From positions 9,438,526-9,502,525 of the forward strand of contig WARS01000046.1 of NCBI GenBank assembly GCA_008933995.1: a DNA stretch of 64,000 bases. Reading direction: 5' to 3'. Of this stretch, positions 42,601 to 53,599 are shown in pieces. Origin of the DNA: Datnioides undecimradiatus (taxonomy: Eukaryota; Chordata; Actinopteri; Lobotiformes; Datnioididae). The notes under the pieces were generated by a model. The model was not told the DNA's origin. It made no database searches and saw only the letters and a list, made by a program, of their open reading frames with translations. The position numbers and the translations under genes are program-made. The number at the start of each line of letters is the position of its first letter. Positions within the stretch are counted from its first letter, which is position 1.

Positions 42601-45600
42601 TCTTTTGGGGTTTATTTTGGTACCTTTCTTTGGGGATTTCGAACGCCCCGATGGTACTCACAGAAATGGGCGATTCCTTGCTATCTGAACCCACCCTCAC
42701 GGCAGAGCCCGCCCCCTCCCCTGCAGCAGCAACGCCCACTCCTGCAGCGGCAGAACCCGGAGTCTCTCTAGCTCCTCCCACTAGCACAGCAGCCGCCACC
42801 TCCCCTGGCGCCGCCAATATGGATCTGTTGGGAGGTCAGTGGGCTTCCAGAAAATTCTCTACGAAAGAATCACTCTGGGAAGCTCAACCCTAAAACCATC
42901 ACACAATATGATAACACAAAGATGACTGCATGCTCAAACACATACAGTATGTGGACAGAACTTTGCTGATTTATCACTGATATTGTCTGTATACTGCTGA
43001 CAAAGTTGCATCATCAAAAATAGTCCAGTCTTAATGATGCACTGATTGCACACCAACATCATTTAAGTGACCAGCTGCCTAATACGCTTAGAAAAGTATT
43101 CAACAATGTTAACTGAAAAAATAATGAAGAAATAAAAAATCACATTAATAAATTGCGTATAATATTTAAATGAACCAATAAACTCCTAGACAATTTAACC
43201 TCACCTTTATGCCAGTTATATACTCCAGTGGCAAGAGCTGCGACCACATTCAGCCTGTTAGCTCCTTAAAAACAACAATGCAAATGTTACTCTCAATCAA
43301 GAAACGAGGGAATTCTGCAGAGTGAGGAGACAGTGTGAACAGTGTTAGCAGTGTTAACCATCTCCTGTTTGCTTGATTGACCACAGACACATTTCCCAAC
43401 TGTTCCATGAATTACTGGTTCATTTCTGGGGGGTTTATGTAATTTATTCTTGTGATTATTTATTTTAGAATTATTGATTTAATTAACATTGACTAACACT
43501 GACACTTTTGGGCTCCATACCAAGTAGATCATTCAGAGTGTTAATATACAGAAACACACAATATCATTTTCAGTCTTGCACATGACAGACACACATACAC
43601 ACACACACACACACAGATGCACTATTCCTCTACAGATACTCCAGCCCCAAACATTTCTACAGTATCTAATAATGTACAGCCACACGCTCACCTTCGGCCT
43701 GCGCATAAACATACTGCTACACTCATTCTCCACATGTGTCTTGCTTGATAGGCAGATATGCTTTTCTTTGACCTCAGTGAAAAGCAGTTCTATCAAACCT
43801 TGTCACGTGGCTATAGCTACAGACGACAGCTGTAACACCTGTATACTTCAGGCTTTTTCTGCTCTTTGTGCTGTAGATTAATCCTTGTTGTAGTGCCTCC
43901 TTTATGTATTCCCATGTGTCCATTCACCTGTCAGTCATTAATGTCTTCTGTAAGCTGCAGTCTTGTGTTACAGAATATTAAGTGTAAAGTGCTGATTATT
44001 TTCTGTTTTCTACTTATATGCTCTAAGCTTACCTTAATTTTCCTGATGTCCTTTTTCCTCCTCATGTTTCCTGACTTCTTATTTTTTTCTTTTCATCTTA
44101 TTTCTTCATCTGTGTCTGTCTCTCTGGGCATCCCTGTCTTCTGCTGGGGTTTCTCTGAACCTCAGATGCCTTTGCAACACCTGCTCCTGCCACTGAAGCC
44201 TCTGCAGCAGCAGCTGAAGGTGGGGCTGCCGCTACGTCCGCCCCAGCCGCCAATGCTGGAGCTGGTGGGTGACTGATAGTCTGTCTGTCTGTCTGTGTAT
44301 CTGTATGTGACTGTGTGACTGACTGTCACTGAGTCAGTGGCTCAGAAAGTAACTAAACACTTGAGTAATGTAATGTACTTACTGTAGTGCAGGTCATTAA
44401 GCCCTCTCCCTCAATGTTTGCAATCAGAAATAGGCCAAATCACATGTCAATTTTATTTTCCCAAAGGTCGTTATAATAGCACTCATCACGCTGATGTAGT
44501 GTTCATTTTTATAATAAGTTTGGTTTTAATCAGTTACTCACTGCTCTGAAATAGGAATGCGACATCATGACATTGCTAAATAAGTTTATTAGCTGCTGTG
44601 TGCAGCTTCTTGTTTGCCTTACAGGTATGAGAGTGATGTTGATCCTCTCATCTAACTTTCATCTTATTATCTAAGGTTGAAATATTCACTAAACTGACAA
44701 TACTTATTCACTTTTACTTAATTAAGGCTTAAAATAGGACATTTATTTAAATAGGAATACATGTATATTGATGGTATTGCTATTTATGCTTAAACTGGCA
44801 GCCATTTTTTTTATTAACTTTAATTTAACATCAATTAAATGTGAATTGCAATGTGTAATGACTTGTGAATAATGACAACATATAGATTAGACTGGTTCCC
44901 TATAAGTACCGTTTTCATGCACACTTCTGTCTGCCATTGGGTACACTGCACTCCTACAGCTTTCATGTCTCCATTATAGACTAAATGAAAGAATTAATTT
45001 CTCCTAATGCTTTCTTTTACTCCCCTCTCCACTGCTGCACCATCCCCTGCTGTAGTTATTCTCTTGCCACGTGCCACAAAGAAACTGAATACTTTTCCAC
45101 CACTGGTTTGAGTGCCAGGACCATGAATGAAAAGATGTTTAATAAGTTACGGACCTATTGGTGTTTGTGTGCACTTCTCTTGGTAGTTTCAAGCTTTAAT
45201 CAGGGTTTTGTCTCAGGGCTTTGTGCAGGCACAGTAGGCGTACAGATTTGGTATTCATTACTGCTGGCGTCTGGACAGTGCTATTGTTACCAGTTACCAT
45301 GGTGATTGAAGGCAATATTCGTACTTCTCTCATCTTTTGGCATCAGAGGATTTGTGCATTTTCTCTTATGGAGAAGGACACATGTGGCTATTGTCTGCTG
45401 TAAGCAGTGTTTTTTAACCTGGTCTATATACTCTGAAGGCTTTAAATAAACCCCTCATTTTCTGTCATTTTTCCCATCACTGATGCTAAATATAGCATTA
45501 CCTGTATCGACTGACAGCAGGAGTATGTTGGAGCGCTGCACTTTCTCTTTTTATAATTCCTCTCACGTTTTTTCTCCTCAGTTTTCATGCATATCATCAT

Positions 45601-48600
45601 GACATAAAACACATGTATCTCTCCTGTTTTGTGTTAAAGGTACTGATGGTCTAACATTCCCCTTCACTGTCCATGTGTTACATTTCTTCCTCCTCACCCT
45701 CCCCCACCCTACTTCTTTCCCTGAAAGACCCCTTTGCTCCCTCTGAAGGTAGCACCAATGCGGCAGGATCTTCAGGTCTAGACCTTTTCTGCATGACGAC
45801 AGTGGAGAATAATAACCCGGGTAGTTCGCTGGATGCCTGTTTTAGCTCTGTGGTGCCTCAGCCGCCCCCCTCCCCTTCCCCGTCACCTCTCTTCACCTCT
45901 GCTTCCAGCACCATCACCACCACTGCAACCATTTCAGCTTCCATAGCCCCCAGCGCCGCCAACCCTTCAACTGACCTTTTCAGCGGTAAACATTAGATAT
46001 GTGTGTGGTCTGGTATTCACCTTAATGTCTTGTAGTATTATTCGTATTGATTAGCATCCTCCTGAATTCCCTGTCCGACGGTGCTTGTCATCCTCTCTTC
46101 TCTTTTATTCTTCTTCATTGCTTTCATCAGTCTAATGTGCACATTTTAAAGGCCCTTTTTTCAGTTGAACTTTGCTGTATGTGAGCATCTTGACCATTTT
46201 CAAGTGTTTGAGCATTTTAATATTGCCGTCTCTGGGTGCGCATGTGTTCGTAGATCTCTTTGATTCCATGCCAGACACAAGCTACACCAAAGCAGACACC
46301 GCTCCCAGTGTTGACTTGTTTACAGCAGGTACCCTACTGCACCTTCTCTGCCACCTCTCGTGTGCCCTCACTCTCATATCCTGTCTTGCCTCGCCTGCTG
46401 TTCAGCTTTGTCCTTGGCTTTGATCAGGGAAGAAAAGAAAAGGGAAATGAGATTGCTCTCTTACGGGTCAGCTAAAAGCTATTGAGCTGTCTGAAATGTT
46501 ACAAAATCACTCTTACCTCCTCTCCCATTCCAGCATGCACTGCGTGTGCTGCAATTGCACTTGACAAGCGTGCATTATAATGAATCACAGTCAAACCATT
46601 ATGTGTATTTGTGTGTGAGAGTGTTTAAACACCATCTCCACCTTCCCTTTCCCAGCGGATGTGTTCAGCTCCCCTGACCCCATCCTCTCCTCCGCACCCC
46701 CACCCAAAATTGACACAGGAGCCATCATGAACCTGTTTGGTGGTGGGTAACTCAGATGACTGCCTGCCCTCACTCTGCCTCCCTTGTTCATCATCAGTGA
46801 CGAGGAGTAGATTCTGGGAACCCTTAAATGAAACAACTAATATCGACATTTGTCTTTTTAATAGTTGCACATTGCACAACAACTATGATTTGTAGCATTG
46901 TTTTGAGTTGTCAGGTCTCATAGATATCTTTGTGACACTATGTTTCCTCGTGGGTGAATTATTAAAGTATTAGAAGAAGATCCCTGAGATGAAGACGTGA
47001 TAAAATAGTCAAATTTATTTTTGGATTATTTTTACTCTCCTCTTTTATGCTGGATATAGTATTTTTATTCAAAGTCACTACAGTAGCATGATTACAAAGA
47101 GGGTTGCTGACATGTGTACAATGGAAAAGACTGACTATGATACTTACACTGATACTTATATTATATGAATATGTGTGTATTTGAAAATGTATGTGTGCAT
47201 GTGTGACTATGTTTTAAATTTCAAAAGCAATGTCTCCTGGCTATTTACATATAGGCTATGTATTATTGTATATTCAGACTTTCAGCCTTCCTGTCTAACT
47301 CTAAGCACTTTCTTTGACATTACCAGCATGAAACCGAAGGCTGACTATTACCCCTTCTCTGCCTTTATGCTGCGATGGGAATGACCCAACCTGCTTTTAC
47401 CTGGCACGGTATGGTTTGGTATATTTTTTGGGACTTGACCTGCCAGAGTCCACAGGAGGAGATGCCACAGCTGCTGCTGCTGCTCCTGCTGCTCCTGCCG
47501 CCCCCGGTGCTGAGCTCATGTCAGGTAAAACTCCTAAAATGTGAAATGTCAGTCTGCATGCCTTAGTGTCCACTGTGGAGAGAAAACCAACATGTTACAG
47601 ACACCTTACATAAATATTTCCATTTCAGTGTAACAAATTGTGCTGTAGCCACGGACGGATTATTTAACTGACTTAGCGGGTACAGAGCCTCTGCATAATG
47701 CAGATGCAGATGAAAACTAAACTAATGTCCCCATCCTAACCAGCCCTTAAGAATAGACTGTATCATCCAACCAGATTCAATGTTTGTGTTCCAGTGCTCC
47801 CATATTTGCTGTTGTTTATTTCGTATTAGAGGTGTGCAGCAAATTGAGGCTATAGTTACACTGTATCAAAGCCATTTAAAAATAAGTCTTGATGGTTTTC
47901 TCTTCCAGTTAGGCTGTCTGTAGGTTGGTTGGGAGTTATTACATGTCTGTGCTCAGGGTTCCATTGCCTAATAAGCCATTCCTGACTGCATCCATAGCTA
48001 TTGTTAATTCATAAGTACCTGCATGATGCCTTGCTTTGGTCATTATAACTTCATGTACTTTAAAGCTTATTTATCTTCCTGTCAATTGTTTTCAATAGTG
48101 TTTGCCAAACTGGCTGTTTTGTTAACTTAGGTGATGGTTAATGAAATTGTTTGCTGTTAGTTAATAAACATTTTTGCATTATTTACATGCTCATGGTCAC
48201 ACTGAATGCTGAATTGTTGTGCATATAAAAACTTAGGTGTGATATTCTAACTGCTTGTCACTGATTCAGTGTTAGAGTCGCTGCTGAGTCCTATGGATTC
48301 AGACTATGTCCGTATACAGTCAAGTTGACGTCATCATTGCATCGCCTCATTTAGATAGTACTAAAATGGTAATTAGGCTTTAGGGGAATTCCTTCAATCT
48401 TCGCCTTGTTCTCGACTTTACAAGTGGTAACCTTAGATATTGTTTCCATGGCAACATGGCTCACCTGGTCAGCTGTCCTGTGCTATTGGCCTTTCATGTT
48501 ATACAATTGATGGTCTGCTATATTGTTGCTTTAAGGCTTAACTCTTTCTTCCTCCTCTCTTTCAATCACTCTTGCACTAAATCTAATGGTTTCATTGTCA

Positions 48601-51548
48601 CCCGCTCCTTTAAAACCTCATTACATTTTTTCTCTCTCTGGCATCTGTGCTTTTTTACTTTCCTCTCTCTCTCTCTCTCTTTCTTTTTTCCTTACTCACT
48701 CTCTCCATCTGGCTCTTGGGCTGGCTCATTGCTTGCTTCCCGCCATTTGATTGGGTGAGTTTCCTTGCTCTTTAACACGCTAATTTCCCACAGTGCACTG
48801 CTGCATTGCAGTGGTGCAAGGCAAGCTCAGCTGCACTGTCCCTTCCACCACCAGATGCTTGACGGTTACAAAGCGTGTGTGAAGTAGCAGCATTATTTAG
48901 TGCTTCTTTAGCAATTAACCCTGCTTTACCATAGCTGCAGTGCTTTTGCCCTCATCATAATTTCTGCAGCAATCAACACACATACAGTAAAAACCTTTTT
49001 TAAGCACTCAAAATGTATACTTGATGCTTACCTGGAGTTATGTTGGTAAAATGCAGCACCATATGTTACATATGGTAGCAAATTTTGCTTTATGTATATA
49101 CATAATTGAAGGTATTATTATTATTTTCTATGTCCATATTGTAAAGGATCATAGTAGTAAGCAGTAGATCTAAAAGATGTCTCCTGTAGAAGAAATAATG
49201 ATATTAGACACTACTGTTATTTTTAATACTGTCTGCACTAAATAACAAACCATCTATTGTGGTCTTAATGCACTGAAGTTTACTGTTTGGCTTAGATTTT
49301 ATTTAATTTCTTATTTTATGATATTAACCAGCTCTCTAGCCCACATTCCAATGCTCCTCTCCTCTCTCTGTTGTCATGGAGACATCTATTGGTTGTCATG
49401 GTAATCCCCAGTAGTAAGGAGGACTGTTACTGAGTACTAGTAGGGTGTGAGGATTGCTTGCACTGAAGGATGCTAATACCTCCCTCTGTCACACCCCCCT
49501 CCTCTCCCTCCTTGCCTCCCCTACCTCCCTCCTTGCCTCCCCTACCTCCCTCCTTGCCCTCTGTAGTATTTGATGGATTAGGGGATGTAATGAAGCCCAC
49601 TGTGACCCCTCAGGCGGGTGATGTTGACACCTCCATGGCTAATATGGCAAGTAGTAAGTAGTCGTTTAGATTACCTAAAGCCATAGATGTCACTGATACT
49701 GTTATATGTTATAGTTGTGTGTATCAAATTAATACTTTGACATTTGTGAAATGTACTTATTTGTTTTCTGGTGAAAAGTTAAAGATACCACTCAACAGAA
49801 CTTCAGCCAAAAGCCACTTAATTATCACAGAATAAAGGCAGGAACCATGGGGAAACAGCCAGCCTGACTCTGTTAAACTCATTAAACAAATGTTTCATTT
49901 TGTTTGTTTAATCTGTACAATAACCAAAGTGTGAAAAGGAAAATTTGGGTTTTTTCAATTCAATATCATTTGGCTCTGTCCAAAATTTATCAAGAAATAC
50001 CTGCAGCACCTTACTCTAATTGTCTCCTGTCTCCAACTCTATACTTGAACCATAACACATATGAGAGTACTACCAAGATCATTATAATGTCAGTCAATGA
50101 AAACAGTGATTGTGCAGTATCTCTCTTTTTCTCTTTGTCTTTGTCTCAGATCTCACAATGGGAACCTCAGCGGCCCCTCAGGTAGCTCCCCCCTGTTGGG
50201 GTGCTCCCATGGTAAATGTTGTCTGTGTCTTATAGCATGGAGTGGAGCCGCATGGCAGCGACAGACAGGAAATAGCAGCAATCGCAAGCATTGCCTTCAT
50301 CTGACTCTCCAGGTTCCAGGCCCAATAGTAGACCAAGGAAACTGAAAGATGTGGCAGTGAAGAGTTACTGTTGAATGATACATCTCATACATCTCTAATA
50401 GAGCACGTGTACTGGCAGCTAATGCTTAGAAAATGGTTTAAACCACCAGGACAAAAACAGACAGATTTTAACTTGCAGTCTAGTTCAAGATAACATTTAT
50501 ATATCTGGAATATCTACTGGAGAGTGATGAAGTGGCGAATGATAGTGCCAAATTAAGAAGCCGTTGCTTGGAAACAGCTTCTTCTTCTCTTAAGTTTATA
50601 TTTTCCTTTAAGCCTGTACAGAGTCCAGCAAGCCACCTGGTTCTACCCCTCATAGCTGAACTAACCCCTCACACACATTTGCTTCTTGGATGGATATTTC
50701 AGCTGTCATTTTGGCAACAACAGAAGTGACACTTTCATCTGAAGGCTAATAGAAAAAAGCTTCTCCTCTGCTCTCTAAATCATTGTGCATGCCTAAATCA
50801 AACATTAACTACAACTAACTATTAGGTGATGTGAGGGCTTTTGTGTTGTTGTGCCTGTTTCTTCATTTGCTGTGTGGCGGCTTCTGTTTTCCAGGATTAG
50901 TGTGTCTTCACGTCACTGTTTACACATCCTGTCATTTCTTTTAAAATTTGGGTTTGTACATTGTTTGCTTTGTGTCTGTGTGTGTGTGTGTGTGCTTGTT
51001 TGCTTGTGTGTTTGTCATATATGTAGTGTAGTAACATCCCAACTCCTCTCCCTCCCATCCACACCTTTAGACTGTACCCATGGGTGTCCCTCCTTTTATG
51101 GGGACTTACCCCAGCTTCAGCATGGTAAGACCACCAGCCCAGTCCAGTCTAGTAATGTTCTTGAAATAGTCAGGACATTACTGGACTTTGATGGACAATG
51201 AGCCCTTCAGGTGGCCCTCACACCCATCACATTGTCGACACTGTGTCTTACTATCTTGTTTTCCTTCTGTCCATCTGTCTCTGTGTCAGCCCGGGGCACC
51301 AGGAGCTCCAATGATGCCCATGGTGAGGCCAGGCTTCCCTGCCACGGGAGCAACCCCGGGAGCACCGGTAAAACACTGCCTGGATTGTACACCATCGCTG
51401 ATAATTTTCCTACATAAACGCTACAGCTGCTTTGAAGTGCTAAAATTAAATGTGTCTGCAGATGTCTCCTGGAGCGACCCAGAGCCCCAGAAAGCCTCCA
51501 CCACCCAGGAATGCTCTGGATGACCTCAACATTAAGGACTTTATGTAG
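31623..51548 (+). CDS. snap91: Clathrin coat assembly protein AP180 (synaptosome-associated protein 91)
   Basis: About 26 coding exons: 31623-31752, 37139-37281, 37692-37767, 38542-38644, 38776-38869, 38957-39068, 39162-39268, 39517-39558, 40079-40152, 40441-40446, 41052-41064, 41157-41287, 41816-41889, 42067-42081, 42664-42834, 44166-44264, 45728-45985, 46254-46328, 46656-46742, 47447-47524, 49567-49653, 50150-50211, 51071-51124, 51290-51367 and 51462-51548. The frame closes at 2256 nt (751 aa). The ANTH domain (about residues 1-290) carries the PIP2 site KKKH (38-41) and the conserved [18 protein letters not shown]. The rest is a disordered Ala/Pro/Ser/Thr region with LLDLD, DPFAPSE, DLF and DVF motifs that bind clathrin and AP2. 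It ends [11 protein letters not shown]180 recruits clathrin to synaptic membranes during vesicle recycling. [13 protein letters not shown] and the C-terminus favour SNAP91 over PICALM. Further alternative exons may be missed in the A/P-rich part. Confidence 0.95.
33203..33231. repeat. (GATA)n microsatellite
   Basis: About seven tandem GATA units in snap91 intron 1. Confidence 0.95.
33878..34150 (+). mobile_element. Foldback repeat (MITE-like), copy C
   Basis: Contains TAGCTTAGCCTAGCATAAAG at its left and inner blocks ACTAATTAACACTGTG and AAAACTGAAGTGTAAAAATG typical of the family. The right part has GGCAAGCTGTTTCCAGTGTAAG, a decayed inverted counterpart. It lies in snap91 intron 1. Confidence 0.7.
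34569..34652 (+). repeat. 33-bp exact direct duplication
   Basis: The 33 bases at 34569-34601 (beginning AACTAGTATGAAACCACC) recur identically at 34620-34652, separated by 18 bp that themselves contain another TAGTATGAAACTA. This is a recent local tandem duplication in an intron. Confidence 0.9.
39646..39681. repeat. (CA)n microsatellite
   Basis: About 36 bp of CA repeat in the snap91 intron downstream of exon 8. Confidence 0.95.
40441..40446 (+). other. snap91: Candidate 6-nt micro-exon of snap91
   Basis: TGAAGG is flanked by AATCACCAG on the left and gtgagcat on the right. Exon 9 ends in phase 2 (GG); adding TGAAGG inserts Gly-Glu and keeps phase 2, so inclusion or skipping are both in frame. 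The mammalian protein has an acidic short insert at the same place, as I recall it. It needs transcript support. Confidence 0.5.
41052..41064 (+). other. snap91: 13-nt micro-exon of snap91
   Basis: GTCTCCAACAAAG lies between a CTCTTTCAG acceptor and a gtgagag donor. It is required to pass from phase 2 (exon 9 or 10) to phase 0 (exon 12), giving Gly-Ser-Pro-Thr-Lys. The same bases begin the next exon, at about 41159-41170. Confidence 0.7.
42067..42081 (+). other. snap91: 15-nt micro-exon of snap91
   Basis: ATCTTCTTGGATCAG, between a CCATAG acceptor and gtgagtg donor, encodes Asp-Leu-Leu-Gly-Ser in frame with the flanking exons (phase 1 on both sides). Leu-Leu-Gly resembles the short DLL-type clathrin-binding units elsewhere in the protein. 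Confidence 0.7.
43591..43615. repeat. (CA)n microsatellite
   Basis: About 25 bp of CA repeat in the intron before snap91 exon 44166-44264. Confidence 0.93.
44624..44670. mobile_element. Foldback repeat end fragment
   Basis: TATGAGAGTGATGTTGATCC and CTCATCTAACTTTCA resemble the outer-arm sequence of the same foldback family as I remember it from fish genomes. Only this short piece is recognisable. Confidence 0.4.
49488..49558 (+). repeat. snap91: Pyrimidine-rich minisatellite before a snap91 exon
   Basis: About three units of a 21-22-bp motif (CCCTCCTTGCCTCCCCTACC) in tandem, ending 8 bp before the acceptor of the exon at 49567. The array therefore acts as, or replaces, the polypyrimidine tract. 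Confidence 0.85.
49838..49948 (+). mobile_element. Foldback repeat fragment, copy D
   Basis: GGGGAAACAGCCAGCCTGAC followed by TTTGTTTAATCTGTACAATA and ACCAAAGTGTGAAAAGG match the inner part of the family. It sits in the intron between snap91 exons 49567-49653 and 50150-50211. Confidence 0.65.
50975..50995. repeat. (TG)n microsatellite
   Basis: Short TG repeat about 80 bp upstream of the acceptor of the snap91 exon at 51071. Confidence 0.9.
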
Positions 51549-53599
51549 ACTGACTGACCTGTAAACCCATAAGGTATATTAAAACAGAAAGCGGCAAGCT
51601 ACTTTAAGAACAGAGATTTATGTTTTTTCACTAACTTCACTTCACAGACATCATGAGCCACACATTTAATCCTGCCGTCATTGCTAGGTATAAGATCAAC
51701 ATGACACCCTGAACGTGGCCATCCTAACTTTGGGGTCCTGAGAAAAATCTTACATGTCACAAAATTATTAGCACGAGAGAAATTTCTCTTTTACTTCTTT
51801 TGAACATTCTTGATACTTTCCCTTTTTCAATACTGCAAATTGAACAACCTGAGAAACAATGACTACTTTTCAGTAGAACTGTCTGTAGCCCTTGTTCATC
51901 CATTAAGACACAACCTATGACAAGAGAACACAAGTAGACATTATTAAACAGTTAAGAGACATTATCAGAAATGTGATGTAAATGCATGTTTCTTTCACAG
52001 TCGGTCTTCTCAGAGTACACATAACTAGACTTCAGCTATTTCTATTTAGACCACGTTCATGTTCTCTCCCACCTCTGCAGGTTTGTCATTGTGTCTGGAG
52101 CTCTGTGGATGTGGATGTCTGCACTTCTTCCCCACTGCCTTCCCCTCCATCATGCCCCACCACCTTCAGCCAACCAGCCATTACATCTTCAATCTTTGTC
52201 CTCTGACCTGCGACCAGCCGCGACCCCCTAAAAGAAATCCCACCCTCCTTATCTAATGTTGTAGCACAACTGTGAATGTGAACCCTAGATACAGAAAAAC
52301 TAAATTCCGTTTATGTATGTGTGGGTGTGCGTGTAATTCAGTGTTAACCTTTACTTAATATACTATGGAAAAATGAACAAAAAAATTAATAAATGTGTAT
52401 TTAGATTCATTCTGGATTTCCGCGTATCAGCTGACTTGGAATGGTGGATATATGTTGGTTTCTTTGCGCATCTCCCAGACGAGGACTGTGTTGTTAAATG
52501 TGGACTGTGTTCGGTGTGTGTAACTTCACTGGCCAACCCCCCACTCCCACACCTCTACCCCTGTGTTCCAAACTAATACTGAGCTATGTTTATGTCATTA
52601 AAAACCTGGTTGTACCTATATCTGCTCAGCCATCCATCCTCCCACCTGTCGACTTCAGTTTTTTGAACAACAACTTGCTCAAAATGTACCTGAAAACAAC
52701 TTGCACTGCAAATCTGGACTTATCATCGAACACACCAAACTGTGTTCACTTTCAGTTTTACTTTATCTTTTTTTTTAGGGATTGTATGAAACATGCAAAA
52801 ATTTGTGAACTGTGTTCAAATTGACATATGCATTCTAGACTATTTTAAATTATAGATTATACATATTTTCTTTAATCTTTATTTTGAGAGATGAAAATGT
52901 ATCATATATTTTTAGTTATGTCAAATTATATGGCTGAAAAAAGGCAAGTAGATTTAAATAATCCCGCCTTCTTTGTACATACCTCTTAATCTGTAATCAG
53001 AGGCAGTATTGAATGGAAAGTTTGCCCCAAGTGTTTAGTGTTGCGCCCTCTCCTGGTGTGGAGTGATACTGCATCATAGCATGCGACACAGGTCAATCTG
53101 GGATGTGTTGTTAGACTTTCAAAGAGCTCCTCTCCTCGTCTCGGTGTCCACACATGATGATTCTGTGTCAGGGTGGAAATCAAACAGATGAGGAAGTGTT
53201 TGTGTATGTGATTGGGATGTGGCCTCAGTCCTTTTTGGGTCATTTGTGACACGGCAGCAGTCAGTACATTAGTTCATGTACTGTCACTGGAAGTCTTGAG
53301 GACTCTCACTATAAAGCACTCAAGTATACGCTGGATGTTCTGTGTGTTGTTTATTTCCAAAAGTGGCTGTATCTTAATCCATTGTGGCATTAACAAAGTG
53401 TTGAAAGAAAATAAAGATGACTACGACACATAAAAACAAAAAGAATGTGGATGAATAATGTTTGCTAAGTATTCATATGAAGGCCGTGTTGTTTTCTTGT
53501 TTTTTTTGTTTTGTTTTGTTTTTTCTGGTTTACTATGGATGGCATCATCCTCCCTCCCTCACCCCCACTTGCATGTGAGTCCAAATGAGATGCAATAAA
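51549..53599 (+). other. snap91: snap91 3' UTR with candidate poly(A) signals
   Basis: The A/T-rich DNA after the stop codon contains three AATAAA hexamers: 52388-52393, 53410-53415 and 53594-53599. Use of more than one would give 3' UTRs of about 0.9 to 2.1 kb, in keeping with the long 3' UTRs of neuronal genes. Which is used cannot be told from sequence. Confidence 0.55.
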
